This document shows positions 1 to 8,901 of a DNA stretch of 64,000 nt, in pieces. The stretch's first letter is position 1. Each line of letters opens with the position of its first letter. Source of the stretch: Bordetella genomosp. 11 (GTDB lineage: Bacteria; Pseudomonadota; Gammaproteobacteria; Burkholderiales; Burkholderiaceae_B); contig NZ_NEVS01000004.1 in NCBI RefSeq assembly GCF_002261215.1, positions 3,844,001 to 3,908,000 of the forward strand, given 5' to 3'. Below the pieces are notes generated by a model. That model was not told where the DNA came from. It made no database searches and was given only the letters and a program-made list of their open reading frames with translations. The translations under genes and the position numbers were made by a program.

Positions 1-953
1 CAGTCAAACATCTGGTCGGCGCAGCGGCGCTGGCCCTGGCCACCGCGGCGCAGGCCGCGCCCTTCCCCGACCGCCCCGTGGAGATGATCATTCCGTATCC
101 GCCCGGCGGCACCGCCGACGCGGTGGCGCGACCGCTCTCCGCCGCGCTGCAGGAAAAGCTGGGTGTGCCGATCGTGGTGTCGTATAAGCCCGGCGCCGGC
201 GGTGTCATCGCCACGCAGTACGTCGCGCGGGCCAAGCCCGACGGCTATACCCTGGTGATGGTATTGGCCTCCCACGCCATCAATCCCAGCCTCTATCCGA
301 ACCTGCCCTACGACTCGGTGAAGGACTTCGCGTCCATCGGCATGGTCGCCAAGCTGCCGCTGGTGCTCTATACCAGCCCCAAGTTCCCGGCCAAGACCAT
401 GCCGCAGTTCCTGCAATACGCCAAGGAGCACCCGGGCCGCCTGTCGGTGGCGTCGGCAGGCAACGGCAATACCAGCCACCTTGCCACCGAACTGCTCGCG
501 ACCACGGCGGGCGTCAAGCTGCTCCACGTTCCCTACAAGGGCGGCGGCCCGTCGGTCACGGCGGCGATGGGCGGTGAGGTCGACGCCGTCTTCGCTGGCC
601 CGGACTCGCTGCACCTGGCGAAGGCCGGCCGGCTGAACAAGGTCGCGGTTACCAGCCCGCAGCGGATCAGCCTGATGCCGGACGTACCGACCGTGCAGGA
701 AGCCGGCTTGAAGGGTTACGAGGTGCAGGGCTGGTATGGTTTGCTGGCGCCCGCCGGCACGCCCGACAGCGTCGTCGGGGTGCTGAACAAGGCCGTCACC
801 CAGGCGGTGAACGATCCGAAGTTCGTCAAGACCGTGGAAGCACTGGGTTATATCCCGTCGCCGTCCACGCCATCCGGTTTCATGGACTACATCCAGCAGG
901 AAACGGCGCGCTGGGCCAAGGTCATCAAGGACGCCGACATCAAGCTCCAGTAG
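1..953 (+). CDS. Bug-family (TTT) periplasmic solute-binding protein, 5' end missing
   Basis: Periplasmic solute receptor of the tripartite tricarboxylate transporter type (Bug/TctC family). The reading frame is open from base 3 and begins inside an Ala-rich signal peptide (VKHLVGAAALALATAAQA), so the true start lies left of the window. Family hallmarks follow in order: YPPGGTADAVARPL, the KPGAGG loop, LPYDSVKDF, VPYKGGGPSV and GWYGLLAPAGTP. Bug proteins bind small carboxylates or related organic acids in the periplasm; the ligand cannot be read from sequence. No TctA/TctB membrane genes are visible here. It is followed by a hairpin with a T-rich tail and then the PcaB-like lyase, so the two may share a catabolic theme. 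Family assignment is very secure. Confidence 0.93.
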   Translation, partial: VKHLVGAAALALATAAQAAPFPDRPVEMIIPYPPGGTADAVARPLSAALQEKLGVPIVVSYKPGAGGVIATQYVARAKPDGYTLVMVLASHAINPSLYPNLPYDSVKDFASIGMVAKLPLVLYTSPKFPAKTMPQFLQYAKEHPGRLSVASAGNGNTSHLATELLATTAGVKLLHVPYKGGGPSVTAAMGGEVDAVFAGPDSLHLAKAGRLNKVAVTSPQRISLMPDVPTVQEAGLKGYEVQGWYGLLAPAGTPDSVVGVLNKAVTQAVNDPKFVKTVEALGYIPSPSTPSGFMDYIQQETARWAKVIKDADIKLQ

Positions 954-960
954 CCTCGCC

Positions 961-992
961 GCCCGGCGAGCGTCCACCGCCGGGCTTTCTTT
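961..992 (+). terminator. Rho-independent terminator after the Bug gene
   Basis: An 8-bp perfect GC-rich stem (961-968 with 978-985) encloses a 9-nt loop and is followed by TTTCTTTT. It lies 7 bases after the Bug stop codon and only 25 bases before the next start codon, so it should reduce transcription into the lyase gene. Confidence 0.75.
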
Positions 993-1016
993 TCATCACC
1001 AGCGACACACCCTCAT

Positions 1017-2363
1017 ATGCCTATCTCCGTAATCGAATCCACCGTGTTCAAAGACATGTTCGGCACCGCCGCGATGCGCGCGGTGTTCGACGACGCCGCC
1101 ACGCTGCGCCGCTACGTCGAAACGGAAGTCGCACTGGCGCGTGTACAGGCCGGCCTGGGCATCATCCCGCGGGCCGCGGCCGACGCCATCGCGGCCCGTG
1201 CCGACGCGTCGCGGCTGGACATGGAGGTCCTCAAGCACGAGACCGAGATCGTCGGTTATCCCATCCTGCCGCTGGTCCACCAGCTGGCGCGCATGTGCGG
1301 CCCGGAAGGCGAGTACCTGCATTGGGGCGCGACCACGCAGGACATCATGGACACCGCCACCGTACTGCAGGTGCGCGAGGCACTGGACCTGATCGACACC
1401 GACCTGGCCGAGCTGGACGGCATCCTCGATGCGCTGGCCCAACGCTATCGCGACACGCCGATGGCCGGGCGCACCCATTTGCAGCACGCTCTGCCCATCA
1501 CCTTCGGCTACAAGGCGGCGGTCTGGCTGCTGATGATACGGCGCCACCGCGAACGGCTGTCGCAGCTGCGTCCGCGCGCGCTGGTCGGCCAGTTCGGCGG
1601 CGCGGCCGGCACCCTGGCTTCGCTGGGGGACCAGGGCATCGCGGTGCACGAGGCGCTGATGCAAGAGCTCGGCCTGCATGCCGCGCCGGTAACCTGGCAC
1701 GTGGCACGCGACGGCCTGGCGGAAACCATCCAGTTCCTGGGATTGGTGACGGGCTCGCTGGGCAAGATCGCCCTGGACGTCATGCTGATGATGACCAACG
1801 AGCTTGCCGAGGCCTTCGAGCCCTTCGTCAAAAGCCGCGGGGCGTCCAGCACCATGCCGCAAAAGCGCAATCCGATTTCCTGCGAGCTGATGCTTAGCGC
1901 ATCCAAGGTGGTGCGGCAACACGCCGGCCTGGCGCTGGATGCCATGGTGCAGGACTTCGAACGCGCCACCGGGCCGTGGCACATCGAATGGTCCGCCATC
2001 CCAGAATCCTTCGTGCTGACCGCTGGCGCACTGCGCCAGGCCAAATTCATGCTGGGCGGCCTGGAAGTGGATACGCAGCGCATGCGCCGCAACCTGGACC
2101 TGACCGGCGGCCTGATCGTCGCCGAAGCGGTGATGATGGGACTCGCGCCCCATCTGGGCCGCCAGACGGCGCACGACGTGGTCTACGACGCGTGCCGGGT
2201 GGCGCTGGCCGGGCAGCAGCCCCTAGCGGAGGTACTGGCGCGCGAGGCGCGGGTTACCGCCCACCTGGACCGCGCCGCCATCGACAGGCTGTGCGATCCG
2301 GCCAATTACCTGGGGGCCGCGCCCGCGATGGTGGACCGGATGCGGGGAACCGCCGTCCGCTAG
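1017..2363 (+). CDS. PcaB-like lyase of the fumarase/aspartase superfamily
   Basis: Cytosolic 448-residue member of the class II fumarase / adenylosuccinate lyase / 3-carboxymuconate cycloisomerase superfamily. The N-terminal region (ESTVFKDMFGT) and overall length resemble PcaB-type cycloisomerases. The superfamily signature SSTMPQKRNP is intact near residue 280, and the substrate-contact motifs HWGATTQDIMDT (near 102) and GRTHLQHALP (near 153) are present. Members add or remove a leaving group beta to a carboxylate through a carbanion intermediate. Pairing with a Bug receptor suggests catabolism of an imported aromatic-derived or dicarboxylic acid, but the substrate is unknown. The ATG at 1017 has a weak Shine-Dalgarno. 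Its stop overlaps the stop of the convergent DUF2243 gene by four bases. Confidence 0.85.
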   Translation: MPISVIESTVFKDMFGTAAMRAVFDDAATLRRYVETEVALARVQAGLGIIPRAAADAIAARADASRLDMEVLKHETEIVGYPILPLVHQLARMCGPEGEYLHWGATTQDIMDTATVLQVREALDLIDTDLAELDGILDALAQRYRDTPMAGRTHLQHALPITFGYKAAVWLLMIRRHRERLSQLRPRALVGQFGGAAGTLASLGDQGIAVHEALMQELGLHAAPVTWHVARDGLAETIQFLGLVTGSLGKIALDVMLMMTNELAEAFEPFVKSRGASSTMPQKRNPISCELMLSASKVVRQHAGLALDAMVQDFERATGPWHIEWSAIPESFVLTAGALRQAKFMLGGLEVDTQRMRRNLDLTGGLIVAEAVMMGLAPHLGRQTAHDVVYDACRVALAGQQPLAEVLAREARVTAHLDRAAIDRLCDPANYLGAAPAMVDRMRGTAVR

Positions 2364-3202
2364 CGAAACAGGCCGGCCGTCCGGGCGGCGCCCCGGCCGT
2401 CGGCGGCCGACAACCACGCCGCGCATCCCGCCAGCGCCCCCTGCCCGCCGACGTACATCGCGCCATGACGGTAAAACCGCCAGGCGTCCAGCCCGTCGTC
2501 GCCGCGCAGCACCCATACGGCGCCGGATGGATCTGTCCAGGCAACGCGCGCGCGCGTGTCCTCCAGCGCCCGCCACATCGCGGCCCCCGAAGCCCCGGGG
2601 CGCAGGACCACCGTCAGCGTGTCCCCGCCGCCGCGCAACGGCAACAGGTTCATCGTACCGGCGACAAGGCAGGCGCCGGCCAGCCCCAGCGCCACGCCCG
2701 CCCGCGGCGGCGCGCCGCCGGGACGCCGCCGCATCCACCACCCCACGGCCAGCGGGACCAGGCCGAACAGCGCCAGCCAGGCCAGATCCCAGGCCAGCGG
2801 ATAGGCGCTGTCCATGCGTATCCGGTGGATGCGCGTGATCCAATGCGACAACACGGCATCCAGCACATGCCACACGCCGAAACCGATCCAGAAATTGGCC
2901 ATCAGCCGCCGGCCCGCGCGCGGCAGCGACAGGTCCGCGCGGGCGCGGTAGAGCATGTAGAACCCGGCCAACGCGATCACGTACATCGCGGCATGGAACA
3001 GGCCGTCTGCCAGGATCTGTATGCGCAAGTCGCGAAAGCGCGCATCCTGCAGGCCGGACAGCAGATGGTGCCACTGCAGGATCTGGTGCAGCAGGATCCC
3101 GTCGAAGAAGCCGCTCATCGCGAATCCCAGCGTGTAGCCGGCCCAGGAATAGGAACCCGAATAGCGCGTGACCGCGCTGCGTCTCGAAACGATGCCGTCC
3201 AT
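2360..3202 (-). CDS. DUF2243-family integral membrane protein with a C-terminal extension
   Basis: Inner-membrane protein of about 280 residues. The first ~155 residues match DUF2243, with the typical GFFDGILLHQILQWHH segment (near residue 25) and several hydrophobic helices. After an Arg/Pro-rich linker there is another hydrophobic segment (GVALGLAGACLVAGTM) and then a ~95-residue soluble-looking domain with ALEDTRARVAW and GAVWVLRGDDG. The function of DUF2243 is unknown, although such proteins often lie near respiratory genes. I chose the ATG at 3202, preceded by GGGA, over an upstream in-frame ATG at 3304, because the extra N-terminus is His/Arg-rich and non-membrane. The neighbour across the start is the divergent hemerythrin gene. 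Family confident, role unknown. Confidence 0.75.
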   Translation of the reverse strand: MDGIVSRRSAVTRYSGSYSWAGYTLGFAMSGFFDGILLHQILQWHHLLSGLQDARFRDLRIQILADGLFHAAMYVIALAGFYMLYRARADLSLPRAGRRLMANFWIGFGVWHVLDAVLSHWITRIHRIRMDSAYPLAWDLAWLALFGLVPLAVGWWMRRRPGGAPPRAGVALGLAGACLVAGTMNLLPLRGGGDTLTVVLRPGASGAAMWRALEDTRARVAWTDPSGAVWVLRGDDGLDAWRFYRHGAMYVGGQGALAGCAAWLSAADGRGAARTAGLFR

Positions 3203-3507
3203 GTCGTTCCCGTGCGGGTGATGATATTGGCGTTGGCGCCCTGCCAGCGGGTGCTGGCGATGCAATCGTTGCCGGTGTCGCCGGCGGTCGGGCGCGTGCC
3301 GCACCAGCAGGTTCCGGGCCCGGAGTCCCTGCGCCCCGGCAGGCAGGGCGGTACCGCCGGCATGCGATCCGCTACCCTTTAACGGACGAAAGCCGCCTCG
3401 CGACGTGGCTTGATTTCATTCGCGAAGACCCATCGACATGGGAATGCGGCTTGCGCCACGGGCGGTCCCGGCCGGATTGCGGCCGCCCTGCCCCTGGAGC
3501 CATCCCG

Positions 3508-4131
3508 ATGAACGCGACCGACTTCCCCTCCGACTCCGCCGGCTTCCCCCAAGGCGGCGGCCAGCCCCTGTATCAGCGCCTGATCCCCCGCGCCACCAGC
3601 ATGATCCGCCTGGATCACACGCATGTCCTGACCACCTTCCACCGCTACCGTGCCGGCATCCCGCCTTCGCGCAAGGCCGGCCTGGTCGGCGTGATCTGTA
3701 CGGCGCTGGAAATCCACGCCACGCTGGAGGAAGAAATCTTCTATCCCGCGCTGCGCGCCGTTACGGATGACGAGGTGCTGCGCAAAAGCGTCCCCGAGCA
3801 CATGGAAATGCGCCGCCTCATCGACGAGCTGCGCGCCATGGCGCCGACCGACCCGCGCTACGACGAAACCGTGATGGCGCTGATGCGCGACGTCATCCAC
3901 CATGTGGCGGATGAGGAGACCGTGTTGCTGCCCGCGGCCGAGCGCCTGTTTTCCGAAACGCGCCTGCAGGAACTCGGCGGCGAGATGACGCGGCGTCGCC
4001 TGCGGCTGGCCGGGCCGCGCGCGCCGCAGATCGCCCGCGACATGGCGCGCGGCATGCCCGTGGCGACGTTCGCCATGGGCGCGCTGGCCGCGCTGGCTGT
4101 CGGCTGTGTGTTGCGTGCCGGGCGGCACTGA
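3508..4131 (+). CDS. Hemerythrin HHE-domain protein with C-terminal membrane anchor
   Basis: A 207-residue protein with a hemerythrin-like four-helix HHE domain. Candidate metal ligands appear in order: LDHTH, IHATLEEEIFYPAL, VPEHMEM and IHHVADEETVLLP, the expected H / H-x3-E / H / H-x3-E pattern for a di-iron site. The last ~25 residues form a hydrophobic helix (ATFAMGALAALAVGCVL) that probably anchors it in the inner membrane. Hemerythrin-like proteins sense or bind O2, NO or iron-related stress; which applies here is unknown. The ATG at 3508 is preceded by GGAG; a longer frame from 3451 lacks a good ribosome-binding site. It lies between divergent DUF2243 and convergent manC. Confidence 0.85.
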   Translation: MNATDFPSDSAGFPQGGGQPLYQRLIPRATSMIRLDHTHVLTTFHRYRAGIPPSRKAGLVGVICTALEIHATLEEEIFYPALRAVTDDEVLRKSVPEHMEMRRLIDELRAMAPTDPRYDETVMALMRDVIHHVADEETVLLPAAERLFSETRLQELGGEMTRRRLRLAGPRAPQIARDMARGMPVATFAMGALAALAVGCVLRAGRH

Positions 4132-4301
4132 GCACCTATCCCGACACGCCCCCGCGATGCGATTTCCGGACGACCTGCTCCATGTCCATCTGGTCGAGCA
4201 GGAAGTGAACGGAAGATGGAATGGATGGATCGGTACTCCTGGAGCGAAAACCATAAAGCGCCGACATTCGCGTGATAAGGCGGAAATTCGGAGCATCCGC
4301 C

Positions 4302-5771
4302 TCAGGCGCGGCCGTACCTGTCGGCGACGCGTTCGATGTCGCGCTCGTCGCAGTGGTCGCCGAGCTGCGTTTCCAGGACTTCCAGGCAAGCGCTGCCTGC
4401 GTTCGCCAGCCGGTGCAAGGCACCCTCCGGGATGGAGACCGATCCCCCAGGCGCCAGCGTGAAAATACGGCCGTCCAGTGTCACCTGCGCCTGTCCGCGC
4501 AGCACCATCCAGTGTTCGCTGCGATGCCGGTGGCGCTGCAGCGAAAGGCTGTGCCCCGGCTCCACAAACAGACGCTTGACCCGGTAACCGGTACTCTCCG
4601 AGAGCACCTCGTAACGGCCCCAGGGACGCACGGCGCCGCCCTGTGTGTCCCCGGCGCGCTCCGCCACCGCCTCGCCCTGCGCGAACTGGCCCAGTTCCTG
4701 GGCCCGGCCGCGCTCGGCCACCAGGACCGCCTGAGCGGTCTCGACCACGACGATATCCTTGAGCCCCAGGCAAACAACCTGACGGGTATGAGCGTATACG
4801 AGGCTGTCCTCGACGTCCCGCAACGCCACCTCGCCCCGGCTTGCATTGCCGCGCCCATCGTGCCCGGCAACACGCCACAAGGCGTCCCAGGAACCCAGGT
4901 CCGACCATGCCGATCGCAAGGGAACGACGACGGGAAGGTGCGGCATCCGTGCCGGCAGGCGTTCCATCACGCCGTGGTCGATGGAACGGGTTGGACTGGC
5001 GCCGAAGGCCCGTGCGTCGAGCGCGTGGCGGACCGACTCCTTCGGCAAAGACGGCAACGCCGCCTCGCAGGCGGCCAGGATGGCGGGCTCATACTGCCCC
5101 ACCAATGACAGCCACAGCGAAGCCCGCAGGATCAGGATACCGGTGTTCCAAAAGTGGCGACCATCTTCGACATAGCCCGCCGCCGTCGCCCGGTCCGGCT
5201 TCTCGCGGAATGCGCGCATGACGCGGGCGCCGTGTTCGTCCGCGGATTCGCCTATCTCGATATAGCCGTACCCGGTCTCCGGGTGACGCGGATCGACCCC
5301 CAGGGACACTGCCTTGCCCGCCGATGCCAGCCGGCATGACTGGGCGATGCTGGCCTGGAGCGCCGGTTCATCGTCGATGTGATGATCGGCGGGCGAGACG
5401 ATCATAATGGGATCGCCGTACCGTCGAGCGGCCCACAGGGCCGCGGCCGTGAGTGCCGGCGCCGTATTGCGGCGTACCGGTTCGAGCAGCAGTTCCCACT
5501 GCCCGGGTGCCGCCTCGTCCAACTGCTCCGAAGTAAGCTGCGCATGCGCCGCACCGCATACCACGAGCATCGGCGTGTCGTGTCCCGGCAGCGAGGCACA
5601 GCGCCGAAGCCGCGCGACGGTACGTTGCAACAGGGACGGGCTGGCCAGCGCGCGCGCCAACTGCTTGGGTTCCTCGCCGTTCGAAAGCGGCCATAGCCGG
5701 CTGCCGATGCCGCCGGCCAACACCACCGCGACGCGCGTATCGGCGCCGACGGGCGGCATCCTGGCTTCCAT
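4302..5771 (-). CDS. manC: Mannose-1-phosphate guanylyltransferase / mannose-6-phosphate isomerase
   Basis: Bifunctional enzyme of GDP-mannose synthesis, 489 residues. The N-terminal nucleotidyltransferase domain carries the pyrophosphorylase signature LAGGIGSRLWPLS followed by EEPKQL (residues ~18-37). The C-terminal cupin domain (type II phosphomannose isomerase) has PWGRYEVL and the metal-site segment QRHRHRSEHWMVL. The chosen ATG overlaps the stop of the upstream mutase gene as TGATG, a translational-coupling arrangement; in-frame ATGs also exist at 5786 and 5759. It is the last gene of the Nit1C-like operon, far from any visible exopolysaccharide cluster. GDP-mannose could feed the operon's own glycosyltransferase (10530-11666). 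Enzyme assignment is secure; the pathway link is inference. Confidence 0.9.
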   Translation of the reverse strand: MEARMPPVGADTRVAVVLAGGIGSRLWPLSNGEEPKQLARALASPSLLQRTVARLRRCASLPGHDTPMLVVCGAAHAQLTSEQLDEAAPGQWELLLEPVRRNTAPALTAAALWAARRYGDPIMIVSPADHHIDDEPALQASIAQSCRLASAGKAVSLGVDPRHPETGYGYIEIGESADEHGARVMRAFREKPDRATAAGYVEDGRHFWNTGILILRASLWLSLVGQYEPAILAACEAALPSLPKESVRHALDARAFGASPTRSIDHGVMERLPARMPHLPVVVPLRSAWSDLGSWDALWRVAGHDGRGNASRGEVALRDVEDSLVYAHTRQVVCLGLKDIVVVETAQAVLVAERGRAQELGQFAQGEAVAERAGDTQGGAVRPWGRYEVLSESTGYRVKRLFVEPGHSLSLQRHRHRSEHWMVLRGQAQVTLDGRIFTLAPGGSVSIPEGALHRLANAGSACLEVLETQLGDHCDERDIERVADRYGRA

Positions 5772-7972
5772 CAACGCCCGCGCCATTGCTGCTCCCACGC
5801 CGGGCCGGCCGCATCCGCCAACGGAATGGCCGTGTCGACGCCGTGCCGGGTGCCCGCGTGCTCCCCACGCGCACGGGCCGCCTCGATAACGCGGGCCAGG
5901 CCGCGGACCACGGCGTCCATCGGCGTGCCGGGAGTAAAGATCGCCGCCACCCCGGCCTCGACCAGGGCCGCGCGATCCGCATCCGGCACCACACCGCCCA
6001 GGACCAACGGCACATGATCCATCGCGCGCTCGCGCAGGCACCGCGCCAGACGGGGCACAAGCTCCAGATGCGCGCCGGCCAGGCTGGACACGCCTACCGC
6101 CTCCACGCCCAGACGCGCGGCCTCGTCCGCGGCCGATTCCGGCGTGTCGAAGAGACCGCCCAAATGAACCCGAAAGCCCGCGTCGGCCAATGCCGCAGCA
6201 ACCGCCTTCGCGCCGCGATCGTGACCGTCCTGTCCCAGCTTGACGATCAGCACGGAAGGTCCGCGCCCGTCGCGACGGCGCATGGCGTCGACCGTCTTGC
6301 ACGCGGCGGACCATGCCGGGTCATCGGGCGGTCGGGCGCCGGAATACGCGCCCGCGGAAAACTCCGGGCGCGCCCGGTAACGCGGCCAGACACGCTCCAG
6401 GGCCGCCGTGCATTCGCCGACCGTGGCGCGGACTTCCAATGCCGAGATCGTGGCTTCCAGCAGGTTACCGTTTCCCCGTTCCGCGAGACCGGCCAGGCGA
6501 TCCAGCGCCGCCTCCACCTTGCCGCCGTCGCGCCGCGCACGCAGCGCCGCCAGGCGCGCGGCCTGCTCGGCCCGGATCTGCCGGCCGTCGATGCGCCGCA
6601 TCTCCACCGGCTGCGCATCGCCGCGCAGCCCCGATAACGCTTGCGCGGCGTCGTCCTGGAACGCATTGACGCCGACGATCCTGCGTTCGCCGGAATCGAT
6701 CGCCGCCTGCGTCCGACTGGCGGCGATGTGGATGCGCCGGGTAAGCCACCCGGATTCCAATGCGGCGAGGACGCCGCCCGCGGCATCGATCTCCTCCATC
6801 AGCACCCGGACCGTCTGCACGGTGTCGGCAGTCAGCCGCTCCATCATGTAGGATCCCGCCCAAGGATCGACCACCCCGCACAGGCCCGCCTCGTGTTGCA
6901 GGATCAACTGCGTGTTGCGTGCCAGCCGCGCCGCGGCGTCGGAGGGCAACGCCCATGCTTCGTCGCAGGCATTGGTATGCAGGGACTGGGTACCGCCGAA
7001 CACGGCGGCCATGGCCTCCAGGGTGGTACGCGCCGCATTGTTCAACGGATCGGCGGCGGTCAAGGACCAGCCCGACGTCTGGCAGTGCATCCGCATGGCT
7101 TGCGACCGGGGGGTACTGCCGCCGTGGGCCCGCACGATATCCGACCAGAGGATGCGGGCCGCGCGCAGCTTGGCGATTTCCCCGAAGAAATCCATGCCGA
7201 CGCCGAAGAAAAAGCTCAGGTTCCTGCAAAAATCGTCCACCTTCATGCCCCGTTCCGCCAGCATGCGCAGATAGGCACGGGCGTTGGCCAGGGTCAACGC
7301 CAACTCCAAAGGACCGTCGGCGCCGGCTTCCTGGAAGTGGTAGCCGGAAATCGACATCGCATTGAAGCGCGGCATATGGCGCGCCACATACTCGACGACA
7401 TCGCCGGCGATGCGCATCGATGGCCCGGGCGCGTGGATATAGGTGTTGCGCACCATGAACTCTTTCAGAATGTCGTTCTGGATGGTGCCCGCAAGCCGCT
7501 CTTGCGGAATGCCGCGCTCGCGCGCGGCCAGGATGAAACTGCCCAGCACGGGCAGAACCGCGCCGCTCATCGTCATCGATACCGATACGCGGTCCAGCGC
7601 GATACCGTCGAAGAGGCGTTCCATGTCCTCTACGCTGTCGATCGCGACGCCGGCCACGCCCACGTCCGCGGCCGCCATCGGGTGGTCGGAATCGTATCCC
7701 CGGTGGGTGGGCAGGTCGAAGGCAACGGACAGCGCCTGCGCGCCGCCGCTCAGTAGCGCGTGGAAGAAGGCATTCGATTCCCGCGCCCCGGCGAAGCCGG
7801 CGTACTGGCGTATCGTCCAGGGACGCTCCGTGTACATGGTTTCATAGGGCCCACGCACGAAAGGATAGGCGCCAGGCCGCGTATCCAGATGATCGATATC
7901 CCGCAGGTCCCGCGGCGTGTACAGGTCTTTGCGAGGCGGCATTGCCGTGGTGCCTGGATAGGGATTGGGCAT
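5771..7972 (-). CDS. Methylmalonyl-CoA mutase, full-length catalytic chain
   Basis: Adenosylcobalamin-dependent mutase interconverting succinyl-CoA and (R)-methylmalonyl-CoA, 733 residues. The N-terminal CoA-binding barrel has TMYTERPWTIRQYAGFA (residues ~45-61, including the equivalent of the catalytic Tyr) and VAFDLPTHRGYDSD. The segment HCQTSGWSLT matches the specificity loop of true methylmalonyl-CoA mutases rather than isobutyryl-CoA or ethylmalonyl-CoA mutases. The C-terminal B12 domain has the base-off motif GQDGHDRG (~580-587). No small subunit or MeaB-type chaperone gene is adjacent. It sits 40 bases after the LnmK-like gene and is coupled by TGATG to manC, so it belongs to the Nit1C-like operon. 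Here it more likely supplies methylmalonyl-CoA for biosynthesis than degrades propionate, but that is inference. Confidence 0.93.
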   Translation of the reverse strand: MPNPYPGTTAMPPRKDLYTPRDLRDIDHLDTRPGAYPFVRGPYETMYTERPWTIRQYAGFAGARESNAFFHALLSGGAQALSVAFDLPTHRGYDSDHPMAAADVGVAGVAIDSVEDMERLFDGIALDRVSVSMTMSGAVLPVLGSFILAARERGIPQERLAGTIQNDILKEFMVRNTYIHAPGPSMRIAGDVVEYVARHMPRFNAMSISGYHFQEAGADGPLELALTLANARAYLRMLAERGMKVDDFCRNLSFFFGVGMDFFGEIAKLRAARILWSDIVRAHGGSTPRSQAMRMHCQTSGWSLTAADPLNNAARTTLEAMAAVFGGTQSLHTNACDEAWALPSDAAARLARNTQLILQHEAGLCGVVDPWAGSYMMERLTADTVQTVRVLMEEIDAAGGVLAALESGWLTRRIHIAASRTQAAIDSGERRIVGVNAFQDDAAQALSGLRGDAQPVEMRRIDGRQIRAEQAARLAALRARRDGGKVEAALDRLAGLAERGNGNLLEATISALEVRATVGECTAALERVWPRYRARPEFSAGAYSGARPPDDPAWSAACKTVDAMRRRDGRGPSVLIVKLGQDGHDRGAKAVAAALADAGFRVHLGGLFDTPESAADEAARLGVEAVGVSSLAGAHLELVPRLARCLRERAMDHVPLVLGGVVPDADRAALVEAGVAAIFTPGTPMDAVVRGLARVIEAARARGEHAGTRHGVDTAIPLADAAGPAWEQQWRGR

Positions 7973-8012
7973 GGAATGGTTCTTCGGAATCGGGAAAGTT
8001 CGCGCGGGCCGC

Positions 8013-8888
8013 CTAGTCGCTGTCCAGGGGCGCCGCGGGCCGCTTGCGCGTGAAGACCTCGGCTATCCATGCACCGTCGGTCGCTCGAAAGACGCCGCAG
8101 CGGTGCGCCAGCGCACCGTCCGGTTCGCGCGTCCACTCCAGGCAGCGCACCGCCACGTCTTCGCCCAGGTTCACATTGCCGTAGTAATGCACGTCGCGCG
8201 ATGTGACCGCCAGCAAGGGGAAGGGCCGGAAAAACTGCCATTCCGCCCGGTCGACCAGGGCCGCGAACGTGGCGAAGTACAGAAAGCTGGCACCATTGAA
8301 ATCGGTGTCAGGACAGGGCGAACACCGCCATTCCAGGGGGATGCCGGCGGGGCCGGCCGCCGCGGTGCGGGCGTCGCGATCGTCCCGCGCGATGCGCCGG
8401 CGCACGCGAGCCGCCTCCGCATAGTCTTGCGCCTCGTCCGGGCCGGGACTGTGAGCCCGCGGCCGCCACGATTCGACCGCCGTCAGCGCCGCGCGCGCCA
8501 CCGACCGGTTATCGCCCCGCGCCTGCCGATAGACGAACGCCGACAGCATCTCCACGCGCGCCAGCCGGCCGCTCGGGCCGCGAGCGAGATGGCGGCTGAA
8601 GAACTGGGCATGACCCGCCGGCGCCAGGCCGCTATCGATGTGAAACGCATCATTGACCGCGATGCGATCCAGGGCGCCTTCCGATACGCGCACGCGGGTA
8701 AAGGCGGCATAGGCGCGCTTGCCGGAAGCGTCGCGGAAGTCCGGCAACGGCAGCCCATGGGCTTGCGCCAGACGTTCCCAATGCACGTCACCGCACTCCT
8801 TCAGCAACCAATTCTCGGACAGGCCGGAATATGCCAGTTGCGGCATGCCGGCGGTATAGCAGCGTGAAAGCGAGGTATCCATCGTCAT
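8013..8888 (-). CDS. LnmK/Pnap_2097-like double-hotdog biosynthetic protein
   Basis: A 291-residue protein resembling the LnmK family. LnmK in leinamycin synthesis is a bifunctional acyltransferase/decarboxylase that loads methylmalonyl-CoA and releases propionyl-ACP. The diagnostic stretch is SPCPDTDFNGASFLYF (residues ~190-205), followed by a DVHYYGNVNLGE segment typical of hotdog folds; the N-terminal half (residues 10-150) looks like a second hotdog unit. It starts 13 bases after the flavin oxidoreductase stop; ATGs at 8888 and 8882 are both possible. The next gene encodes methylmalonyl-CoA mutase, which would make the substrate LnmK uses. No acyl carrier protein is visible in the operon, so the acceptor is unknown. 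Family call is good; biochemical role is inferred. Confidence 0.75.
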   Translation of the reverse strand: MTMDTSLSRCYTAGMPQLAYSGLSENWLLKECGDVHWERLAQAHGLPLPDFRDASGKRAYAAFTRVRVSEGALDRIAVNDAFHIDSGLAPAGHAQFFSRHLARGPSGRLARVEMLSAFVYRQARGDNRSVARAALTAVESWRPRAHSPGPDEAQDYAEAARVRRRIARDDRDARTAAAGPAGIPLEWRCSPCPDTDFNGASFLYFATFAALVDRAEWQFFRPFPLLAVTSRDVHYYGNVNLGEDVAVRCLEWTREPDGALAHRCGVFRATDGAWIAEVFTRKRPAAPLDSD

Positions 8889-8901
8889 GCTCGCGAAGCG
8901 C

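Noticed and set aside
4279..4301. A terminator at the end of the Nit1C-like operon
   Set aside because: A 6-bp stem with an 11-base loop exists next to the manC stop, but it is followed only by TTATC, too weak to call.
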